DNA of 64,000 nt, taken from Sarcocystis neurona. Its lineage: Eukaryota > Apicomplexa > Conoidasida > Eucoccidiorida > Sarcocystidae. Positions 50,001-60,230 of this stretch are shown piece after piece. The position numbers were made by a program, and so were the translations under genes. The first letter of the stretch is position 1. Each line of letters opens with the position of its first letter. The stretch covers positions 1,664,689-1,728,688 of the forward strand of contig KL647288.1 in assembly GCA_000727475.1 (NCBI GenBank), in the 5' to 3' direction. The notes below the pieces were generated by a model. It was not told the origin of the DNA and did no database searches. It saw only the letters and a list, made by a program, of their open reading frames with translations.

Positions 50001-53000
50001 CACGCAGCTGCGAGGAGCGCTGCTGCATGCGCTTCGACGCAGCAGTAGCGTCTTGGCGAGATGCAGACGCCTTGCTGGTGCTGCTGCTCAGGCAGTGTTG
50101 CACAAGAAGCGAGAGAAACACGTCGGGACAGGAGCGGCTGCTGGGGACAGTGAGGCCGCGGAGTATGTACGCCTCGCTATTCAGCAGGTGAGACTCTCCT
50201 TCCATCGTTGCGCAACAACAAACGAAGCAGAAACGCAGCAGGAGCAGCAACAGGAAAGCAGCAGTGCTGTTGCACTTCACAAAGCCAGCAACAGCAGCAG
50301 TCCTCGCAGCAGCAAACGCAGCAACAGCAACAACAGCAAAGCAGCAGTGCTGTGGCTGCGCCCCAGCGCAGGCACCAGGAGTAGCGGCTCAGCAATGTCA
50401 GCAGCAGCACCACGGAAAGGAGCGGCATAGTGAGCTTCTAGGACACATATCCCCACGTTGTCTACGCCATTCTTCAAATATGTCTATATTTACACCCGTC
50501 TCTCTAAATTTGGCAAAAGTCGGAGACTTCCCCGTCCGGATACCCATCTGTGCTTCTCTCTCTTTCTTCCTCGCTCTCTCTCTCCGTCACGGGCCGCACA
50601 CGAAAAATGAAGAGCTCCAGATCTGTTCCGGGTGTACAGACACCGTAGCCCTCTGCACTGTTCACGTGGAGTTAGGAGTTTCACATCTGCTCCAAGTGTA
50701 CAGACACCGCAGCATCCTGCACGCCTCACCCTCCGTGGGTACTTTTTATTACTCTCCATTTATATATGTACGTGTACACACACATACGTATATATATATA
50801 TATATATATATAGTAAAAAAAGTGTATGCCTGCAGACACACCTACTGGGGGAGGGAAAGAAGTCAGTCACTCTGCTGCACACATATGAAAAATACATGTG
50901 CAGAGTCTTTGGTGGACACGTGCTGCAACATATATATATATATACATGTATGCGGTTTAACCTACTAAGGACAGATTGCGATAGGAAGGCGCGCTGCACA
51001 GACGTTTTGTTTTACACTACGGTACGCGTTCTACTACTCCCGTCTCTCTCTCTCTATACATGTATGTATATATATATATATTTATATATATGTATGTATA
51101 CGTGGGAGCACGTGCCTGTCGCTCTGTTGAGACAGATACGTGTCTACGAAGAAAGGCGAAGTTGAGCAGCGGCGATGTCCCTTTTTCTTAGGTGGCGCAG
51201 ACGGTTCAGCGTCGAGCTTTGGCGTTGCTCCCTGTTGTTGCATCTTCCCCGCTGCAACAGGAGCAACAGCAGCAGCAGCGAGAGCAGCAACAGCAGCAGC
51301 AGAGCAGAACGGACGGCAGAAGCCTGGCCACCGCTGGGGCGACGGGGGGGGCTGCGATCTCGGCAGGTCTGCAGCACCACGAGCGAACGTGTGCCGCAGT
51401 GCGCGCTGCCGCAGCAGAAGCAGCAAGTGCTAAATTTGAGCAGCAGATGAAGGAGACGCATGCAGCGCTGATGAACGCGCTGCTTAAGGGCCTGCTGCAC
51501 GGAGCCCTGGCGTTCCTTCAAAGTCCCCTGGCGCAAAAACTCCAAGCCCAGGTACGCGTTTATTGCTCTTCTTCGAGTGATTCTCTTGCGGTTGCGCCTT
51601 CTTCTGTTGCTGCTGCTCCTGCTGCCACTGCTGCTGCAAAAAACAGTTCTTGCTGCTGCTGCTGCTGTTGCGCGGCTGCTTCTGGTGCTCCTGCAGCAGC
51701 GGGGAGTACAGCTCCGGGGGCTCCTCCTCCTACAGTGACGTTGCTGCCACGGCTGCTGCTGATCGCTGCTGCTGCGTCCGTGACCGCTCCTCGTTTCGCG
51801 GCAGCATGCGTCTGCTGCAGGCGTGGATGCTACAGCAGGGGATGCAGCCGGCGTTCTTGCGCCGCCGCTGCTGCTGTTCCTTCCCGTCTATCGCGCTGCT
51901 GTTCTTGCTGCTGCTCTCGCTGTTGCGCGTGCTCCTCCAGGAGCTGCTGCCGTGCGCCTCACTGCATCTGCACTGCTGCCGGCGGTGGGGCCCACAGCTG
52001 CTGCTCCTCCTTCTCTATCTCTGCTGCTGCTGCTGCGGCCGCCCCCCCCAAGCACCACCGTCAGCGACCAGAGTTCTTCCTGCAGCCGCTTCTTCTATTC
52101 TGTTGTGCAGAAGCGTTGCACACACGAGATAACAGCACCGCTCCAGCCTTCCCCACTTTTTAAAGGAAACACGTATATCTATATGTATATACCCACGCGC
52201 AGACGCGTCTGTATTTATCTGAGATAGTTGTATAAGGATATATTCGTACACATATATCTGTATGTGTCCATTTTCTCTCTCACTTTCTCTCCCTGTCATT
52301 TTTTTCTGTGCGGCACTGTTCTCTTCCCCTTCGCCGTCTCTCTCTCTATCTATGTCTCTTTGTCTCTCTGTGTGCCAGGTTTTTGCGGTGCCTGTGTCTC
52401 CGTCTCTCCTTCCCGGTGTGCCTCCCTCTAGTTTCTTGTTATATGGAAATGCACGTGCAGCGTGTGACTGCGTTCAGCCTGTAGCTAGCAGCATTGTCCA
52501 ACGGAAGCGTCATCTCCTTCTTTGCGACTGTCTTCCGACTTCTAAATACGTACTCATATATACGTAGAGAAACACACACAGATACATGCATACAGATATC
52601 AATATATACAGAGACAGGCAGAGAAGGGAAGACAGAGAAGAGGGAAATAGATAAATTCGTCGATAGAGAGAAACAAGTCGACAAATCTACGCGTCTCGTA
52701 GAAGTATGTGACACACGAGGCGATGTAGTGAAGTTACACTGCAGGACCGACTTTCTTTCCTGCTCGTATACGTGAGAGAATCAGGAGCCGTAATGACTCT
52801 CATACTATATACCAGCGCCACCTATATATCTATATATATATAGCATATATAGAAAAGGCGTGACCTGCTCTACGTGTCTCCCACCTGTCTAATCTCTCTT
52901 TCTCTCCCCACACAGAAGCAGTGAATCAATAGGTACGTGTCATATATATATATATATGTATATATGTATATGTATATGTCTATGCAGGAACGTGTATATA

Positions 53001-55014
53001 TATGTGTGCAGGTAGGTCCCGCGTAGGCCCGGTATAGAGGTGGTGCAGACACATACATACACATGTCTAGATGCGCTGTGCACCTGTATACGTATATATA
53101 TATATATGTACACATACATATACGTATCTTCTATATAATATGTACATACACTTGCATTTGTCTACACGTACATAACATATATACATATTTCCTACTTTTA
53201 TCTGTTTATATGTATATATATATACATGTGTGTATGTACACATGTATAAGTATATGCTTATAAGTATGTATGTATATATATATATATTTTTTTTTTTTCA
53301 TATATACCTCTATATATATACACACATATGTGCATTTAAATATATATATATATATATATATACATATATAACGTCTGTATACTAGATACATATTTACATA
53401 TTTCCTGTATTCTAAGTGTATCTGTGATAGACGCACACTCATCTATATATATATATATATATGTACGTACGTTCGCATGTGTGTGTGCACATACGGGTGG
53501 AGACACCACTACTGTCTTCGTGCGGGCTATACGAATCTTTTGTGTCTGTGCTCCGTACGTATCTCTACAAATACTTTATACGCCTACGTATACTGTAAAC
53601 AAACGTGCTAACATGTACACACATGTATATATATATATATATGTATGTGCGTAGAGGCTCTTGCGATACGTGCACAGACGCACACACGGATTTTTCGCGA
53701 TTGAAATAGATGATTCTTTGAAGCGAAATAGGAAGAAGAAAGTGACGGCTTTTGTCTCGTGTCTCTGTCTCTCGGGCTGCAGGAGAAGGCCATCTTTGCA
53801 AGTTTCAACTGGCGTCGCTGGCTGAGCTTCTCTGTGCGTCCGTCTCTCTCTGTTACCGGAATGATAAGAAGAGAGGGCCGCGGCAATTTCCAAGGTTTCG
53901 CCGCGTGCAACACCGGTCCTCTCAATTTAATCATCGGGTACGGGCAGCAGCAGCAACAATTTCTCCGTCTGCGACTCCCTTCGTTGCTCGTTCACAAGTG
54001 CATACCCTTGCTCCGAGACAAACACTCACGCGTCCCCGCTTTTTTTGTCTAATATAAACATATGGATATATGCGTAGGCGCCTATGTAAGGAGAGGCACA
54101 CATCTGCGTGTATTTTTTTGTGTGGATGAGACTCCTGTAGCCACGTACTGTGTAAACGTGTGAATGCACTTGTATATGTTCGTTTTGCCACGCAAATATC
54201 TATGTGCAATATATATCTATATGTATTTGTATATGGGTATAGATGCCTATGTGTGTCTTCGTACATGAGGACACACATATGTATATATGTATATATGCGT
54301 TTGTGTATGTCTCTTTCTCTGTCTTTCACTTTATCTCTCTCTCTATGTATATATATATATACATGTGTGAGAGTACGTGTGTACTTGGACACCTGTGAGC
54401 TGTATTTCTGCGTGCTTTTCATACATATACACGAAAGACCACCACTTTCTGCGTTTTTGTGTGTAGGAACGTAAACTTCTATAGTGGTATGTATCTTTAT
54501 GTGTTCGACTCTTGCGTAGGGGCCTCGCGTATGGACGTAGGTGCATGCATCTCCGTGTGTATCTTTCTTTGACTGCAAATCACCCTCTACTCACTTGTCT
54601 ACCCAGGAAAATCATATTTCTTATTTTCCATAGACACACAAAAGTGGACGTTATATTGTAATATTGTGTGTAAGCTGCTGGTGCTGCGCTGACGCTGCTG
54701 CTGTGCTGCTGCTGCTGCTGCCGCTGGCGCTGACGCTCTTGTGCTGCTGGTGCTGTGCTGGTACTGCTGTGCTGTTGCCGTTGCTGCCACGGTCAACTGT
54801 TATCCTGTTGTTTTTGCTGCGTAATGACATTCGCTGCTGCTGGTTCTGTGCTGCTGTTCGAATGCGCCGCAGTTTTGCCAACGACGCGCCGTGCATGCAG
54901 GCAGATGGGACCCCCGCTCCCCTGTTTCGCTTCCAACCGAAGTTGCACCTCGACGTCATACGGACGCATCCGGCTGCTGCTGATGAAGGCAGCAGCGTTG
55001 GTGCTGCCGCTTAG
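37082..55014 (+). CDS. Large multi-exon gene of unknown product (3' part)
   Basis: Ten exons can be chained in compatible phase: 37082-38052, 41254-42018, 44039-44223, 46654-46767, 46890 onward, 49206-49282, 49971-50187, 51192-51551, 53783-53937 and 54873-55014, the last with a TAG. Each join uses GT-AG, and phases match at seven consecutive junctions where both ends are fixed (for example G|AC at 42018/44039, TT|G at 49282/49971, GG|T at 53937/54873). The protein has Gln/Glu-rich coiled-coil-like tracts, then alpha-helical charged segments (VSPERKAARVELQKILEGE), and a C-terminal segment of alternating hydrophobic residues near GNFQGFAACNTGPLNLIIG. I recognise no domain. One apparent frameshift lies in a C run at 41425-41429. 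Introns are 1-3 kb and full of repeats. More small exons are likely between 46900 and 48300. The 5' end probably lies at 33.8-36.1 kb. Confidence 0.55.
39505..39835. repeat. Tandem repeat, about five units of 60-75 bases
   Basis: Each unit has TATAAGCCACGTCC (variants GGCC, AGCAC), then CTGTCTCTCTGTCTCTCTC, then a TA tract. CACGTC cores lie near 39564, 39635, 39701 and 39775, with degenerate end copies. Confidence 0.75.
40440..40985. repeat. Pyrimidine tract of CTCTGTCTCCGT type
   Basis: About 540 bases that are almost free of A on the plus strand, made of CTCTGTCTCCGTCTCC words with internal higher-order copies (two CTTTxTCCCCGGCCCTC-like blocks near 40640 and 40755). Frames on both strands are open only because of this composition. 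Confidence 0.7.
41254..42018 (+). CDS. Exon of the large gene with an apparent one-base frameshift
   Basis: Acceptor TTCTCTAG, phase 0. Frame 1 codes GGDKKSSSSSAMRNAALRAV and an Ala-rich stretch up to a CCCCC run at 41425-41429. The next frame then continues with Ala/Ser/Pro and TANTAEEVRRLQQLLHEYL, ending at CTTGCTG|GTATAA in phase 1. One extra C in the run would unite the two frames, so a sequencing error, an allele or a broken gene are all possible. Confidence 0.55.
42019..44038 (+). other. Intron, 2.0 kb, TA-rich with a minisatellite
   Basis: 42090-42810 is mostly GTATATGTATA-type sequence. 43100-43700 is a roughly 130-base tandem repeat. The last 130 bases before the acceptor are CTG-rich and end in CCTTCGCAG. 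Frames are Tyr/Val/Cys runs without meaning. Confidence 0.5.
43100..43700. repeat. Tandem repeat, five units of 115-147 bases
   Basis: A core close to ATGACAGCCACATATGTGTG followed by CATCCCC occurs near 43124, 43259, 43374, 43507 and 43654. TA/TG-rich spacers contain GTGTATGTGAATGTCT. The cores are better conserved than the spacers. Confidence 0.75.
44039..44223 (+). CDS. Exon of the large gene
   Basis: Acceptor CTTCGCAG in phase 1, matching the G left by the previous exon (Asp codon). It codes DWRADGAAPDATTSAP, an Ala/Pro run, then HERQFAAHWTPAVLSWRVRD and ELLKQLQ, ending at TTGCAG|GTACGC in phase 0. The C-terminal part is ordinary amphipathic sequence, which supports strand and frame. Confidence 0.55.
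44224..46653 (+). other. Intron with a large CTG block and a possible micro-exon
   Basis: CTG, TTGCTG and TTTCTGCTGCTG words dominate 45040-46650, including a 24-27 base periodicity around 45240-45440. The minus strand reads Gln/Ala/Ser there (45062-45508), so a minus-strand reading is not excluded. A possible 42-base micro-exon at 44604-44645 (acceptor TTTCTGCAG, phase 0 both ends) would code DTVLCPVCGHGCSY. The block ends in GTTGCTGCAG at 46653. Confidence 0.4.
46654..46767 (+). CDS. Exon of the large gene
   Basis: Between CTGTTGCTGCAG and ATC|GTATGC, 38 codons in phase 0 at both ends: WRRRVEEDGKLISDFGVEAA then NLLRRVLPTFDLLTMTAI. It is free of repeats and helix-like. It lies directly after a CTG block. 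Confidence 0.5.
48108..48235. repeat. Short tandem repeat, about five units of 26-30 bases
   Basis: Units read approximately TTAAAAAGTAGACACCG then GCCCC, with variants (GTAGCC, ATGTAGAC, GAAAGTAGAC). The GTAG cores lie near 48113, 48137, 48159, 48205 and 48227. Confidence 0.7.
48619..49175. other. Assembly gap of 557 N in a CTG repeat
   Basis: Flanks on both sides are TTGCCGCTGCTGCTG units, so the gap is most simply an uncloned or collapsed triplet repeat. Its true length is unknown. Frames drawn through it are meaningless. Confidence 0.95.
49206..49282 (+). CDS. Exon of the large gene
   Basis: After CTGCTGCTGCAG, phase 0: VSPERKAARVELQKILEGEI then RRLYF, ending TTC TT|GTGAGA in phase 2. 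The remaining TT combines with the G of the next exon to give Leu. Highly charged, helix-like, no repeats. Confidence 0.55.
49283..49970 (+). other. Intron with CT words and a CTG tract
   Basis: Begins GTGAGA, with a CA run at 49294-49316. 49320-49620 repeats TCTTTGTCTCTCTGAAAAATTC-like words with drift, and 49685-49960 is GCTGCTTTTGCTGCCGCTG. It ends in GGTGCTGCAG. Confidence 0.55.
49971..50187 (+). CDS. Exon of the large gene
   Basis: Phase 2 start completes Leu, then QLMMVEREARTQLRGALLHA, LRRSSSVLARCRRLAGAAAQ and SEAAEYVRLAIQQ, ending CAGCAG|GTGAGA in phase 0. Arg/Ala/Leu-rich helices. Confidence 0.6.
50188..51191 (+). other. Intron, 1.0 kb
   Basis: Starts with a CAG-rich stretch (50230-50420), then unique sequence with two copies of a GTGTACAGACACCG motif (50632 and 50696), TA tracts (50790-50812, 50930-50950, 51070-51090), and CCTTTTTCTTAG at the 3' end. 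Confidence 0.55.
51192..51551 (+). CDS. Exon of the large gene, Gln-rich then helical
   Basis: 120 codons, phase 0 at both ends: AQTVQRRALALLPVVASSP, a Gln/Glu run of CAG repeats, then KFEQQMKETHAALMNALLKG and LLHGALAFLQSPLAQKLQAQ. Donor GCCCAG|GTACGC. The frame stays open past the donor to 52163, but only as Cys/Ala/Leu from CTG repeats. Confidence 0.6.
51552..53782 (+). other. Intron, 2.2 kb
   Basis: 51600-52060 is CTG-rich. 52270-52370 is CT-rich, then there is a unique stretch, and 52820-53650 is dense in TA with one 10-base T run near 53287. It ends in CTCTCGGGCTGCAG. No gene is seen. Confidence 0.5.
53783..53937 (+). CDS. Penultimate exon of the large gene
   Basis: Phase 0 start: EKAIFASFNWRRWLSFSVRP, SLSVTGMIRREGRGNFQGFA, ACNTGPLNLIIG, ending ATCATCGG|GTACGG in phase 2. 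The two other frames also lack stops over much of it, but only this one is in phase with both neighbours. Confidence 0.5.
53938..54872 (+). other. Intron, 0.9 kb
   Basis: TA and CT words at 54190-54360, then a CTG block at 54670-54850 ending in GCGCCGCAG. No gene is seen. Confidence 0.5.
54873..55014 (+). CDS. Last exon of the large gene
   Basis: The first T completes a Gly codon. Then FANDAPCMQADGTPAPLFRF, QPKLHLDVIRTHPAAADEGS and SVGAAA precede a TAG at 55012-55014. Acceptor CGCCGCAG follows a CTG block. Confidence 0.5.
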
Positions 55015-56843
55015 CTCTGTGATGAGCGAAAAACATTAGCAGGACGCATGTGAAGAACACCAGCCGCCCGTGACTGCAGCAGCAGAGGATCCTCTGCATG
55101 GGTGTGGTGCGAGCTGCTGGTGCACGCGCCACCTTGCTGGCAACACATCTGCGCGTCAGCGATGCTGATCAACCATTTCGTCGTATTATGCGTGCGTGCT
55201 GTCAACTTGTACATCCGGGTAGATCTACATGTGTTCACGCACTGGGGATGGACGAACGCGTAATGAAAACATAAATAAATACATGTATACGTGCGCGTGC
55301 CTCTCAGTACGTAGATGTTTCTCAGTATGCACATATATATGCATATATATATGCCATTGGGACAGGTGTCGCTGCAGTTGTCGTGTTAGACACGCCGCTA
55401 GGCAGGAATAGAAAGAAACGACAGCGTCTCGCTGACAAATACATACACGTATACACGTACACATGTATATACCTGTGTGCACATGCATACGTGGAATCAC
55501 CCACACATACGTACGTACGACAGCTATCGACGTATATATACATATTATATACGTGTGTATATATGCACACGTCTGTGTTCACATCCGGAAAAGTGCGTCT
55601 ATTCGTGAGAGGGCGGGCGGATAACGCGGTCGAAGAGTTGCCGCCACCGTTCTCAACAGAAACTACTCCAATTCGTAGTCTTTTGTGTGTGCGTGCACCC
55701 ACATTAATAGGTATATATGTGTATCCTACGTGCGTCCCAGTACGCAGATGCCTCTAACTACAAAAGTAGACCTTCTAGGAAGCAGAGAGCGACACCTGCG
55801 TGTACGTACATGTACATGTGTGCACCTACATATATGCACGTATGCGCAAATGTATACATGAAAGTGAATATATATATATATATATACATATCTAAATATG
55901 TGTGTGTACGTATGCAAATATGCACGCAAATATATGTACGTGTGCACAAGTGTATATTTCTACGTATTTGTATATATATATATATATATATATGTACAAA
56001 TTTAACGACTGCTGAGGACGTGTACAGCTGAGGCACACAGGTGTTTGGTGTGGAGGGATATCTTGGAGTCTGAATACCGCAAGAAAAACCTTTTCTATGC
56101 ATGTCCGCGAAACTTTGCCTTTTCGTATGCCTCTGCGGGCCTGAAACCCTCCGCAGCAGACTGACGCCGAGGACACCCTGTCTCTCGATGTTCTCGAAAA
56201 ACCCATGCAAGTATACAGATGTCTATACGCAGTTTTTGGTCCCCCTCCTGCGAATGGCATGCGTAGGAGGGTATTTCAATCTATCAGCATATACGTCCAT
56301 GTATGGGCGTCTGTAAGTGCGTTCCTCTACCGCGGTACATAAACACGTGCTCTTTGGTTATGTGTGCGACAAACGTATACATATGTATATATATATATGT
56401 ACACGTGGATTCATTTGCCTGTGCGACGTACACACACAAAAAGATACTGTGTGCATCCCTTATTCCGTCTTCTTGTATCTCTGCATATATATTTACATAT
56501 GCGTACCTCTGCGCGAGCCAGAGAAATACACGTACTTCACTTGTAGATGTGAATGTATATGTATGCGTAGACATTAGGCATTCATTTAGGGTTTGAAGCA
56601 ACGTAGCATTTTCCGTGGAGTCCTGTGCTCACAGTAAGCATGTGGGTGCGCGCCGGCCTAGCAAATGCATGTGCTGCAACATTAGAAGCTGCCGCAGGAA
56701 TGCAGCTGCTGAGAAAGAGTGCTGCTGCCAGAAGCGAGCTGTTGCAGTAGGGCGAGTCTTCATATTGCTGTCCCTCTCGCGCATTTCTTTGCGTTTGTGG
56801 GGACGACGGTATGCTTCCAACACATGCTTTTTATATAATTAAG
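55015..56843. other. TA-rich stretch with ambiguous coding islands
   Basis: Between TA tracts there are islands open on both strands. Plus 55370-55450 reads ...VVVLDTPLGRNRKKRQRLAD. Plus 55585-55674 reads SGKVRLFVRGRADNAVEELP and could donate at ATTC|GTAGTC in phase 1 to the exon at 56844. Minus 55970-56210 opens with ATG and an ordinary composition. Strand cannot be decided from sequence alone. Confidence 0.3.
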
Positions 56844-57501
56844 ATGAAATTGACTCCATTGCATCGGCACTTGGCATGCGCATGCTGACCAAGCAGACGC
56901 CAAGATACACAGCTGCTGCTGCAGTGGGGCGAAGGCCGGGCTATTCGAGTTCCAGTTGCTCCGTTGTGCTGCTGCGTCAGTTGCCTTCACAGGTATTCAG
57001 ATGCGCGTTTTTTTTGCAGAGCTCAATCCGACTTCGCTTCCGTGCATGCATTTCACTGAGAGTGCGGCGGTTTTCTAGTTCTATACCCCGTCTGCACTAT
57101 TCTGCATCTCCAGCAGTCGTTCGCTTCCTAGCCTTATGAGTTTCCTTCTCACGCAAGCAGAGTCTCCTCTTTTGGACATTTCATTTACAGCGGTACACGT
57201 GTGTTTACCGAGCGCGTATCCATATATGTGTGTACACGGGTACGGCTGTCGTATCAGCACGTACAGTTATATAGAGGCCCACATATATGTATGGATGTAT
57301 ACCTATCTCTCTCTACCTCTCCATATATATCGCTCTGCGTGAGCAACTAAGTGCGGGTACGGAGAAAGCTGGTAATACTTTCTGCTTGAGTTACAGGAGG
57401 TTCCGGAGTCGCCAAATCAGGACTTTGTAGGAAAAAAGGCTGTGAATGTCGAGGCACACCTTCACCAGTGTCATTTTGCATGTAGGACAGACATCCTGTA
57501 G
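56844..57501 (+). CDS. Candidate last two exons of an unknown gene
   Basis: Exon 56844-56992 (after ATAATTAAG, phase 1) codes DEIDSIASALGMRMLTKQTP and an Ala/Arg/Ser stretch, ending TCACAG|GTATTC in phase 0. Exon 57397-57501 (after GAGTTACAG) codes EVPESPNQDFVGKKAVNVEA, HLHQCHFACRTDIL and a TAG. The phases agree and both pieces are repeat-free. An upstream exon at about 55585-55674 would fit in phase. No family is recognised. The minus strand is also open over the first exon, so confidence is limited. Confidence 0.35.
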
Positions 57502-57879
57502 CCGAATGCAGAAGACGGCCTGCTGCTGCCGATTTTTGCTGCTGTGAGTTGCTGGGCAGGTCCAGCCGGCTCTAACGGCACTTTACATCAGCGCAGCGCT
57601 AAACGACAGATAAATCCTTTTTTTCTGATCTGTGCGCATAGTCGTCCTGGGAATGTCATCTCCCACGTGAAAACATATTTTTCCTGATTTCTCTCTGCAC
57701 GACAGAGAAAATCACTTTTTGGTGCGTACATCTGCGGAAGTCCGTTTCCTTACATGTCCAGAAACCACCTGCTCTGACTGTTTCTTTCTGCATACGTGGA
57801 TATATGATCTGTCTGCAGATTGCCGCATGCGCATTCGTGTGTACGCATGCAGCTGATGGTGCCTGCTGCGTAGCTTTAT
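57502..57879. other. Short intergenic stretch
   Basis: Unique sequence without repeats beyond a short CTG run near 57520. No gene or other feature is recognised. Confidence 0.5.
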
Positions 57880-58341
57880 ATGGGACTGCACGTGCACGGC
57901 AGCTTCAACAGCCTGTGGGGCAACTGCGCTGCTTCAAAGACGCATGCGCACTTCCACTCTGCGTTATTCGAGTTCCTTCATTTTGGCGTGGCGCATCTTC
58001 GTCGTGACAGTTTCGACTCCTCTTTGCAAACGCGCAGCAGCCGAGGAAGCAGGAGCTGCGGCCGCTGCAGAGGAAAACTGGCCAGCAACTGCGGACTGTC
58101 GCGGCTAAAGCCTCGGATTACTACACTGTTAAGCAGACGCTGCCTATATTTCGAGTGCCTAAGGCAGTGCATGCGGCGAGACTTGAGGACGCACATGCAT
58201 TTTCGCGAAGTGGTTTTGCGTGCAGCGAAGCTGTCGACCCCACTGTTGCAGATGGGGATGTCTTCTTCATTCGCTGGAGGACGTCTGCCGCGGCAGATGT
58301 CTGCCCGTGTGCTGCTTCCTCCCAAGACTGGCGCGGTGTAG
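57880..58341 (+). CDS. Candidate single-exon frame, unknown
   Basis: ATG at 57880 opens 153 codons with a TAG at 58339-58341. Composition is Arg/Ser/Leu/Cys-rich with no repeat expansion. The C-terminal part includes REVVLRAAKLSTPLLQMGMS. Both other plus frames and the minus frame 57978-58424 are also open over much of it, so the reading is uncertain. Confidence 0.28.
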   Translation: MGLHVHGSFNSLWGNCAASKTHAHFHSALFEFLHFGVAHLRRDSFDSSLQTRSSRGSRSCGRCRGKLASNCGLSRLKPRITTLLSRRCLYFECLRQCMRRDLRTHMHFREVVLRAAKLSTPLLQMGMSSSFAGGRLPRQMSARVLLPPKTGAV

Positions 58342-60230
58342 TGACACCTAAAAGTACGCCACGAGCACTGACTTCTCCACGTGCACGCAGTGTACGTACA
58401 CCGGAACACTACGTACGAATTCATACATGCTTATATATATATATATATATAAACACGCACACACCCCCCATCCCCCCATACAAACACACTCGTGTGCAAA
58501 CGTATGAGCGCTTACGAGACGGACACGTGTACAGACGTATTTTCGCACGAACCCTACCTTCACAAGCATATACAGCTACATCTGCTGCATGCATGTGGAC
58601 ACGTATGTATCAGCAGACTCACAAGTACACATACAAACGATATCTACACAGCAAAAACGCACGGGTGGACGACAAGTCATCGGTGCATGCGCGGGACAGG
58701 TACCCAGGAGGAGACGCGTGCGTTTTAGACAGAGTCGTTACGAGAGAACTGCTGCCCTTCGGCCCATCACATTTATTCTCAGATTTCTCGCTGAGACGGA
58801 ATTTAGTCAAAAGAAGTAATCCTCACCGACCAGCAAGAGCCTGCCAAGTTTACGTGCATCTAGTCTCCCTTTTTTTTCTTAAACACAACGTCCCAGGTAA
58901 TTTTCTATCACCTCGACGATCCCCGCAGAAAAGGCGACAAAAAGAAACTTCGAAAGTACCAGCGGACTTGTCATTTCCTCGTCTCGTCTCACTTTCTTCA
59001 CTGGCACTTTTGCAGAAGGAAAAACAAAACGATCCAAATTTTCGACACACCCGAGACTGCCTGCCGGAGCGCTCTGCCCCTCCACGTCTCCGCTTCTCCC
59101 TCTCTCTCTCTCTCTGTATATATATATATATACACGTACATGTGTATACACGTACATATAAGCTATATATATACTATATTTGAACATACGAGCGAGCAGC
59201 GGAACGCAGGTTCGTGGGTGTCGTTCTCGTAATCGAGCGGATGGGGTAGAGGAGTGAAAAGTCTTATTCCTTTGTGTTCTCTGATTCTTAGTCTGTGCGT
59301 CGGTGCACTTGTAGCCGTCTGGATTTATACATATACATTTATATATATATTTTTATGTTCGTGGGCCGTGCGACGAAGTTTGAAAGAGACAAAGATATAA
59401 GATGGGAATTTCTTCTCTCCTTCACCGCTCTGCGTGCACCACGGGAAAATAAAGGAAAGTTTGCGCATGTCTCAGGCGTTCAGAACAACTTTGTACGAGA
59501 ATATACAAATTACCTTTCTCTGCGCATATATATATATATATATCAAGATCTCCCATACACACAAACCGCGTAGGCTTGAATGCGTATATCCAGACCTACG
59601 CATACATACGTATCAACACCTTCGAGACATACAGATACATATATATATATATATGTGTGAATACGTGAATATTCATGTATACGTGTTTGTACGTGTATGC
59701 CAACATATATGTATGTACTTGGATACAGCTATTTACACGCATGTTGATATATCTGTACACATACATGTATATGTGCACATCTATAAATATGTAGACGTGT
59801 ATCTCTGTGCACGAGTATTTACACGTCTCTATCCACATAAGTATATATAATATATAATATGTATACGTGAAATACACAGAAGACGTAAACCCATGCGCCC
59901 TCGTGCAGGGAGACACAGAGAGGTGTACAGAGACGCAGAGCGCAGCGACACAGAGCCGCCGGGAGACACGCAGGTAGCCCTCTCGCAAGATTCATACAAC
60001 CGTGAAGAGGAAGCGTAGATATATAAAACTCTCCCTTTTCACAGAGAGAAAAAGGAAGGTGGAAAGCGAAAGGGCAGAGACACATGAAGATCTGTAGAGA
60101 GACAGAGACATACGTGGGGAAACGTCGCTGGTCTCCCCACACAGAGACAGAGACATAGAGAGGGGGATACGGAGGGAAGAGACAGAGAGAGGGAGACAGG
60201 GAGACGGAGACAGAGGGAGACAGAGAGAGA
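58342..60230. other. TA-rich and purine-rich stretch
   Basis: TA tracts at 58434-58450, 59118-59132, 59336-59350, 59528-59542 and 59638-59655. A purine-rich GAGACAGAGA tract runs through 60090-60245. A possible acceptor CACTTTTGCAG near 59015 precedes a short basic stretch. No gene can be supported. Confidence 0.45.

Noticed and set aside
56583..56592. Telomere-type repeat TTTAGGG
   Set aside because: A single copy of the heptamer is present, not an array.
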